Under the pieces are notes generated by a model, which ran no database searches, had not been told where the DNA came from, and saw only the letters and a list, made by a program, of their open reading frames with translations. From Lutraria lutraria (Eukaryota; Mollusca; Bivalvia; Venerida; Mactridae), in NCBI GenBank assembly GCA_964023205.1, contig OZ026840.1:29330064-29394063 (forward strand): a stretch of DNA of 64,000 bases, written 5' to 3'. Numbering within the stretch: position 1 is the first letter of the stretch; each line of letters starts with the position of its first letter. The translations under genes were made by a program, and so were the position numbers. This document shows positions 57,409 through 64,000 of this stretch, in pieces.

Positions 57409-58625
57409 TATGCCTGGTGACTCTGTCTGATAAATCTATTGTATTGTATAATTTTTATTTTGAATTAATGTAATAGGAACAATATTGTATATCGATTATG
57501 CTTTAAGTGTCAATCACCTTCATGTTCAAACATGAAATCGAAAGTAGGAATTCCGATGAAAATTGAACAAATAGCGTTTTTTTATCAAAATCTTGGTCTT
57601 CGAAATTATTAGTCATCTACACAAAACTATCATATATGCATGATATTACAGAATTTATAGAACAGAAAGTATTAAAACAACAACAAATTCGACCATGATC
57701 TATAAATACATAATCCATTTAATGATTGTTATTTTGTTATCTAATTAAATATTTGATATAAAAAATATGTTCTCACCTTTGTTTATAACTTGATAGCTAA
57801 TGATCAGAAATGTTTTACTTAACTCAACTTTTTGTTTACTATTCGTTACTATTAGATACGACAAGCAGCGACACCTATACACGGTCTTGATTAACCTGTC
57901 CTACTTCCTGTTCTTAATATATCAATCAAAGTCAAAAGGGGAGACAACTACACCAATTTCATGTCAATCGGCTTTATGGTTACTTCCCATATTACAGAAT
58001 AATTTGGGCTTCCTTGAATTCATATGTGTAACGTGGGTTTATTACTTACATATTTCCGAAGTTATTGTTTAATTTCTAATAAGAATTTAATTTAGCTCTT
58101 GTCATTATATTAGTTATCTATAGTGTAAATTTAAACAACATATGGTGTTTCATCCGCATTAAAAATACTGTACCAGTATGTGCTTTTTTCTCTCTCGATG
58201 AATACTTTTAATCTGAATTTAACAAAATCACCAATCTCTCAACCCTAGTGATATCTAGATATGTGAGAATGTTTTAATCTTTATCTCGTGAAGTAAAAAA
58301 TTTACGGGCAGTAGTTCACTTGCACATTTTGGTAGAATTAGTATCGGTGCTTAGTAACCGGACCATAGAATGCATGATCGTTATGATGTGGTGCTACTAA
58401 TAAGAAAGTATTCGATGTGGAGGTTTGATAAAAAGAGATTTAATATACTTCAATATGGAATTAAGTGATATTTAACTATGTTTCGAGATAACATGTAAAC
58501 TCATTAAGTAGTTGATCCAAACACAATGCGGACAATCAGGGCTTATAAGTTTAATATACCAGATAATATATATGTAAAACTTATTTCAAACTCCATATTA
58601 CGATATTATTGGTATCTTAACTTAA
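57409..58625 (-). promoter_or_regulatory. Duplicated copy 2 of the TRIM-like 5' region
   Basis: Segments match copy 1: CATGAAATCGAAAGTAGGAA, the donor AAAG|GTGAGAAC at 57776, ACAAGCAGCGACA and the distal TTATTTCAAACT block. No coding exon follows it directly, so it is either an alternative 5' UTR exon/promoter or the remains of a lost paralogue. Confidence 0.5.
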
Positions 58626-59235
58626 TCCTCGGGTTTGTGTTTTATGGTTTCTTTCTATATCATTTTGCATAATACGTTTACAATCATGGTTGTTTTGTGG
58701 TTGTGTATACAGTATTTGATATGATGAACTTCTTGTATAAGCGGCTTTTAAAGGGAAACTTTATAATAGCGTTAAACTTACCTGTGTTATCTTGTGGTAA
58801 TGATGAAATTAGTAATTTGTTCAACTTATTGAATCGGGTTAGAAACAAAAAAGCCGACACATATTGCACATGCCTATAGCAAATGTCTTTATTCTTATTG
58901 TAATCCACTTTTATTCCTGCTCAATTATGAGAATATCGTCATGTACGTCAGATAACGACTTATACTGTTTTACCCATTGCTTCTGATACATTTTGATCAA
59001 CAACACACTTAACGCTTTAAAGATGTGTCCAAGAGTTGCCATTCCGCACAAAATCAAAGCACTGAGACTACTGTCAGAATTACAATGCAATAATTCAAAA
59101 TGGACATAATCATCCAATATATCCAACTTGTATCATAACTGCAATCGGTAGAGTTATACAGCCAACGCTAATGTATGGATATGAGGCGTCACGCTTTGGT
59201 CAATACACAACTGGGTGTATAACTATAGAAGCTCT

Positions 59236-59269
59236 CGCTTCGGTTTTGCTTAGAAGCAAAACCGAAGCG
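59236..59269. repeat. Perfect 16-bp inverted repeat, 2-bp loop
   Basis: CGCTTCGGTTTTGCTT at 59236-59251 is followed by AG and its exact inverse at 59254-59269. One further T:A pair flanks it. It is unrelated to the MITE families seen here. Confidence 0.95.
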
Positions 59270-59647
59270 AAAAAACGCGCAAGTTTCTTTGCACTTATTG
59301 TAGTCTTTTGCACTTTGTTAAATAAAACTAAACTATTAGTATTCGAACAAAAAACGGAGGTAAACGTAAATATTTATAACATTTAGTATTTAACCATGTA
59401 CATTAATCTGAATGGTTTTCATAATAAAGGGAGGTAATAATTGCACTACATTTTTGTATATCTCAAAAAGTAGCAAGGCTAGGTATGTATTTCTTTCTTC
59501 CATTTTAAATCATAAATGCTAAACTTTATATGTACTGGGAAAATAAAATCTTTTGTACATTCGAGTACTCGGATAAAAACGACTCAAACCTGAAAATCGA
59601 GTACGAATACTGGTTACCTCTCTGATCGGTTGATCTAAAACTTAATA

Positions 59648-59835
59648 AATCAAAATACTAAAAGTATTCATGGAGACAGAATTTACATAATTATAGACAT
59701 GCATTACAATATATCGGGAACTAGTTTAACAATTACATGTCGTATGTAGATAAACGTAGAAATTTGGACCGCATCATAGTACACGCGCGCCGAGCGAGTG
59801 ACGGCTATGAAAAGCTGAATTATTATTTGGTTTCC
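59648..59835 (+). mobile_element. F2 dispersed repeat
   Basis: It opens AATCAAAATACTAAAAGTAT, has CGGGAACTAGTTTAACAATT in the centre, and ends GCGCCGAGCGAGTGACGGCT and TTTGGTTTCCAAA. A tiny head-like fragment lies at about 59050-59080. Confidence 0.75.
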
Positions 59836-61139
59836 AAAGTGTTAGCCTGATATAACTTAAATTCCAGATACGTGACATGCTATACTTCCGAGTTCCTCAA
59901 TTTAGCCCGGAGGAATTCTCTAGTTTGCAGTTTTCACTAATAAAGTGTACCATGTGTTCCATTGTCTTGTTCATTGTCAAGTTATAAAATACTTAAATTT
60001 GTAACCAGACTTGCATAATTTATGATGTTTAATTTAATACTCTGTTTTATCTACATTCTTAGATGACAACAACAATAAATGAGAAGTACAGTATGTAATA
60101 TTTCATTTTGATATCAGATTTCTTGTTCGGTCTGTTAATCATTGACCCGGACTCGCGGATCAAATTTGATCGACACTTACCTGCTCGAACTTGAGAACTA
60201 GCGTTATAAAATCAATAAATTAAATTCATTGATACAAAATATCAGGTAGTTCTAAATACAACTACATGAAAATATGAATTATATGGTTTATATTTCTGTA
60301 TACTCTTAGCTAATTAATTTTCACTTCATGAAAACAATTCATCGTCCACTTAAAAAGGGATAAGGGTTTTCATTTAATGACGGAATCTAATCATGAAAAA
60401 AAGCTATAAATTTTCGTGGAAATGCTTTTTGTTTTTCTGATATTCTTCTGGTCCCATCATACATGTACATTTCGAAAATTTATTATTTTTGCGCTTGGTT
60501 AAGGATAATATCGGTTTTCATTTGGTACTTGTCCATCTAGCTTTAATGTTGTTCAGTTAGTTAGTTTGACATATCCTAAAAACACGAAACTACTAACATC
60601 ATTCAGGGGGCGTTTCTCTTCAAACGGATATCTTGAAAACGAAAGTAGAATTGTTTTTAATATCTTCTGAAATCCGCCTTTAGTTGCTTTAACTTTCGAT
60701 TCAGATTTTATATGTGATTAAAAAAATATAAACTTAGCACTTTCATACCTACTAATGTTCGTACTCAATCTGGCTTGTGATTATGCACGATTTATACAAA
60801 TATCTTCAGATATTTCAACATAAGATATTTGATCAATGAAAATTTTACAAATAAATACACATTCCGACGAAACAAAAGGAAATAATTACCTGTTTTAAGT
60901 CACAATCTGTCCTGATATACGATGCACCTAATGCTTATGGTAGGTCCAGTTTCGATTATGAAGCGAACGTAATATAACAGACCGCGTATATTCTGCACAA
61001 AGTATAAAGGTACAAAGTTTTATCGTTATCACAGTCATGTGCATTGCACAAATATTCATACATACCTGCTGCTCAGATAGTTGACCACTTAATTATCTAT
61101 AACTTTTAAAATTCGAGGGTGCTGATAGCATTTTAGGTT
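59836..61139. other. Intergenic, no gene seen
   Basis: There is no exon I can support. A minus-strand ACAG|GTAATTATT donor-like sequence near 60893, and a GAAAACGAAAGTAG stretch at about 60635 resembling 55815, hint at a third, decayed copy of the TRIM-like 5' region. Confidence 0.4.
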
Positions 61140-61315
61140 TACAGTCAAACCTGTGCTCGCAGTCACATCCGATTGAAAACCACCCTGTGAATAAAGATTA
61201 TTCTTTGAAAAATTGTAAGTGATTATTTAGAACCAACTTAGCTCTGAAAAATGGCCATCTGTCCATTAAGGCCACATTTTGTCAAGTGAGGTCTTTGTGA
61301 ATAGGCTTGACTGTA
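61140..61315. mobile_element. F1 MITE
   Basis: It opens TACAGTCAAACCTGTGCTCG and closes AATAGGCTTGACTGTA, giving clear TA-bounded inverted termini. Confidence 0.75.
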
Positions 61316-61605
61316 TGTATAACATTGATATACTTTGTTAGCTACGTGTTGGTTTGCAGCGAAGTAAATAATTTGAATGTTCTAATTTGTAACATATTGA
61401 AAAATATATAGATAACTCGGCTTTCAAACAAATACAAAACAACCCTAGTTAACTGACACCTTGATATAAAGATAAGCATGTATACATGTATATAGGCGTA
61501 AATCAGTTTTTGTTTATGGTTATGCCTATACGCGCATTAGAAACAGGGTAGGTAGGTAGGTAGGTAGGTGGACAAATTTTGTTTTGCATTATTTCTTATT
61601 ATTCT

Positions 61606-61712
61606 TGAAAAGGCCTTTGAGTAAAGGTCCCCTTGTGGAATACAAAATGTGGCATTTATTGACAGGCGGTCTTAATTCGGAGGTCAGTTTGTTATAAATG
61701 TGACGGTTTTTT
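61606..61712. mobile_element. F1 MITE, half copy
   Basis: Only the left half (GAGTAAAGGTCCCCTTGTGG, GGCATTTATTGACAGGCGG, GGAGGTCAGTTTGTT) is kept. A short GTAG tandem run lies just upstream at 61546-61569. Confidence 0.6.
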
Positions 61713-62137
61713 AAGATTATTATTATTATTATAGTGGTACTCTGATTGGCCCATGCTCGGACAGTATTATATTGTTTTTACATACGGAACATTTCTGTAA
61801 CTTGGCCGGTCTTATCGGTAAAGTTGTCTCCCTTGAAAACGTCTTATCGATCACTCCGATAACGTTTATCGATAAACTGACTTACTATAGATCTATATAG
61901 GAGTTGTCTTTTCATAGGGAAATAGCGTCAATGTTCCGCACGATTAACGATTATCCCTGTTAAGGAGCAGAAAGGTAAACAAGTGGGATATTTCATCAGG
62001 TCTAATCAAACATAGGGTCGATGGAAAATTAAATTATATATATTAGGTAGGATAAGTTGATTAACCAGAATCAAACATATTTTATGTATTAAGAAGTACA
62101 CATCTAAAAATGTAATTGACTAAACTATTCTTTAAAT

Positions 62138-62550
62138 ATGTTTGTGAAGTTGGCGGCCTAACGGCCTGGCGGCGTAAAGTTGGTGGCCTAGCGGCCTGGC
62201 GGCGTGAAGTTGGCGGCCTGGCGGCGTGAAGTTGGCGGTCTGGCGGCCTAGCGGCCTATAATTTTATACACCCGATCGCCAAGAAATGCATCAAAATCAC
62301 GTTCTATAAGCATTAGAAACTATTTTGGAAGGGAAAAGTCGAAAAAAAATCGCTTCATCGTAGGAACGCAAATGCCGAAAACTTTGTTTTTTCTCCGACC
62401 CGGAATATTAAACACCCAATCACTCAGAAATGTTTCATTAGAAACTATTTTGGACGGAAAAAGTCGCAAAATTTCACTTCATCATAGTTACCCCGCTAGG
62501 CCGCCAACTTCACGCCGCCAGGCCGCTAAGGCCGCCAACTTCACAAACAT
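62138..62550. mobile_element. Foldback element with 9-bp target duplication
   Basis: Terminal inverted repeats ATGTTTGTGAAGTTGGCGGC are exact at both ends. The flanks are an exact 9-bp duplication TCTTTAAAT (62129-62137 and 62551-62559). The left arm carries four tandem GTGAAGTTGGCGGCCTGGCG-type units and the right arm two inverse units. The centre is a direct repeat of about 90 bp (ATTAGAAACTATTTTGGA). There is no ORF. A 9-bp duplication with long GC-rich arms fits a Mutator-like non-autonomous element, but other superfamilies are possible. Confidence 0.85.
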
Positions 62551-62754
62551 TCTTTAAATTGTTCATCAATAAATCAAACTTCTATTTCTCCATGTCTCAT
62601 AACTGTGAATATGTTTGAATAAGATTGTATAAGTATAATTGTTTCTACAAGTGAAAACATGGGCTTTTATTCTATTTTTCTGAAATAACTATCCATTAAA
62701 TAATAGTACTTGACTATTTATGCACTAACCCTTCTCGAAAAAACGCTCACTTAT

Positions 62755-63140
62755 TTACCAAAACTGTGTTTTATTGTGATTTTTGTGTGTTTTTTCTGAG
62801 TTAAAGTTGGTTTTTGTGGGTCTAAGTGAGTTTAAGTTGTTTTTTTCTTGGTGAAACTGTGTTTTTAGTGTGTCTTTCCTCAATAAGTGGGTTTTCCTGA
62901 GTTTGTTTCTTGTATAAGTGTGTTTTTGTGTGTCAAAAGTGCGTCTTTTCTGTATGTAGTTGGTTTTATTTGGCAGAAAGTGCATCTTTTGTTTCATATG
63001 TTAGTCTTTTATCAAAGAAGTTGGTATTTTGTAAATTGAAAGTGTGTTTAAGTGTGTTAAATTGGGTCTTATGTAAAAAGTTTTGAAGGATGCAATACAA
63101 CATAAAGACTCACTTTAACGCACTTTTTTGAGAAGTGTGT
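62755..63140. repeat. Degenerate T/G-rich repeat
   Basis: Loose units around AAGTGTGTTTTTTGTGTGTC recur every 20-30 bases, with strand bias (T and G on plus). They create a Lys/Thr/Asn-rich minus frame that is not a gene. From 63140 to 64000 nothing further was recognised. Confidence 0.6.
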
Positions 63141-64000
63141 CTTTTGTTTTATTGTTGCATCTATCATGTTTTTTTTCTGCAGGACTAAGATATTGTGCGA
63201 TATCTTTTATTATCAGAACATATAATTATTAAGTATTTTTGAACAAAAGTTACCATATAAGAACAATGGAGTATACATTAAACACAAGTTTGAGTTATAA
63301 CATCAACTGAGAAATTTTTTAAGTATGTTCTTTCGTAGTTTTGACAAAAAAAATGAGTCTATATTGTGTTATAACTCAAACGCGCTCATTGTAAACAAGG
63401 ATTTCATACTTATTCTGTAATATATTTGAATCATTGATAGGCCTAACAATTAATGTGCTAAATAAAATAGGTTGGTCCAATTTCTTAAAACTTAGGCCAA
63501 ATGTGCTGCCCGACATTGTTGTGGAACCAACAAGTACCAAACTAACAGATATGTCAAAAAGAATAAAACCAATGCCTACCTTATAATGTTAAATAGTGAC
63601 ACTATAGATGCTTTATTTTACATGTGTATACTTATGGTATTCACAGAATAAATAAATATCCATAATCTCATATACATATAACGACCTGGTTTTGCTATAA
63701 TAGTTAAAAAAGTAAAATAATATTTTAAAGTTAATATTTCGAGATTAAATATCATACTTTAATACCAAGCAACAAAAAATCTAACCGAACGCGCAAAATT
63801 GTGATTTACGGCGATAAATACTGCAACCCTTTATCGACTTTTCCTTATCAGCGTTAACCATCTCTTGTGCATTGCATTGGTACGATATGATACAATAATT
63901 TGTTATAAAATATCTTACAAGATATCAAACCTGGGCGTGGTTTCAATTACTGAACCATAAACATTTGCGATTTTGATTGGCTATCAAAATTAAATGGGAT

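Noticed and set aside
59171..59386. 71-codon plus frame
   Set aside because: It is open mainly because of the palindrome at 59236-59269; no family or splice support.
1..64000. A defence island, operon or other bacterial-type system
   Set aside because: Intron-split genes, SINEs and LINEs show this is animal nuclear DNA; no prokaryotic gene cluster is present.

Overview
The window looks like genomic DNA of an invertebrate animal, most probably a mollusc and perhaps a bivalve. It is AT-rich, and genes are split into short exons with GT/AG borders, mostly in phase 1. It is crowded with tRNA-derived SINEs, short TA-flanked inverted-repeat elements, LINE pieces and minisatellites. The encoded families (astacin-sushi, PLAT, PAN/apple, three-finger and TSP1 proteins, RING-less B-box/propeller proteins) are typical of lophotrochozoan genomes. 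The species assignment is inference. Exon borders were read by eye and tested only by reading-frame continuity.

Layout. 1-2120: no gene seen, ending in a promoter-like block (two CREs, two YY1-type motifs, one NRF1-type motif). 2250-5823 (+): five-exon gene for an unrecognised protein of about 247 aa. 5824-10895: gene-poor repeats, a mariner relic and one possible terminal exon. 10896-27753 (-): secreted astacin metalloprotease with EGF-like and five sushi domains. One sushi domain is split by an intron holding a 1.9-kb minisatellite and carries an apparent one-base frameshift. 27754-35349: intergenic, layered transposons and tandem repeats. 35350-44616 (+): secreted protein with signal peptide, five sushi domains, a PLAT-like domain and a PAN/apple-like domain. 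Its PLAT exon is split by a 5'-truncated LINE with an intact reverse-transcriptase ORF. 45493-52496 (-): signal peptide, three cysteine-rich three-finger-like domains, a Thr-rich linker and a TSP1 domain. 53687-55703 (-): B-box/coiled-coil/propeller protein, preceded by a tandemly duplicated 5' region that also contains a dead copy of the neighbouring gene's promoter and first exon. 58626-64000: no gene seen; repeats only, including a foldback element with a 9-bp target duplication.

How the genes may relate. The astacin-sushi and sushi-PLAT-PAN genes are head to head, 7.6 kb apart, and both use one phase-1 exon per sushi domain, so they may share ancestry and regulation. With the three-finger/TSP1 gene they form a run of secreted or extracellular proteins beside a TRIM-like gene. 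A defence, adhesion or extracellular-matrix role is conceivable but is inference only; no operon-like or defence-island system is visible.
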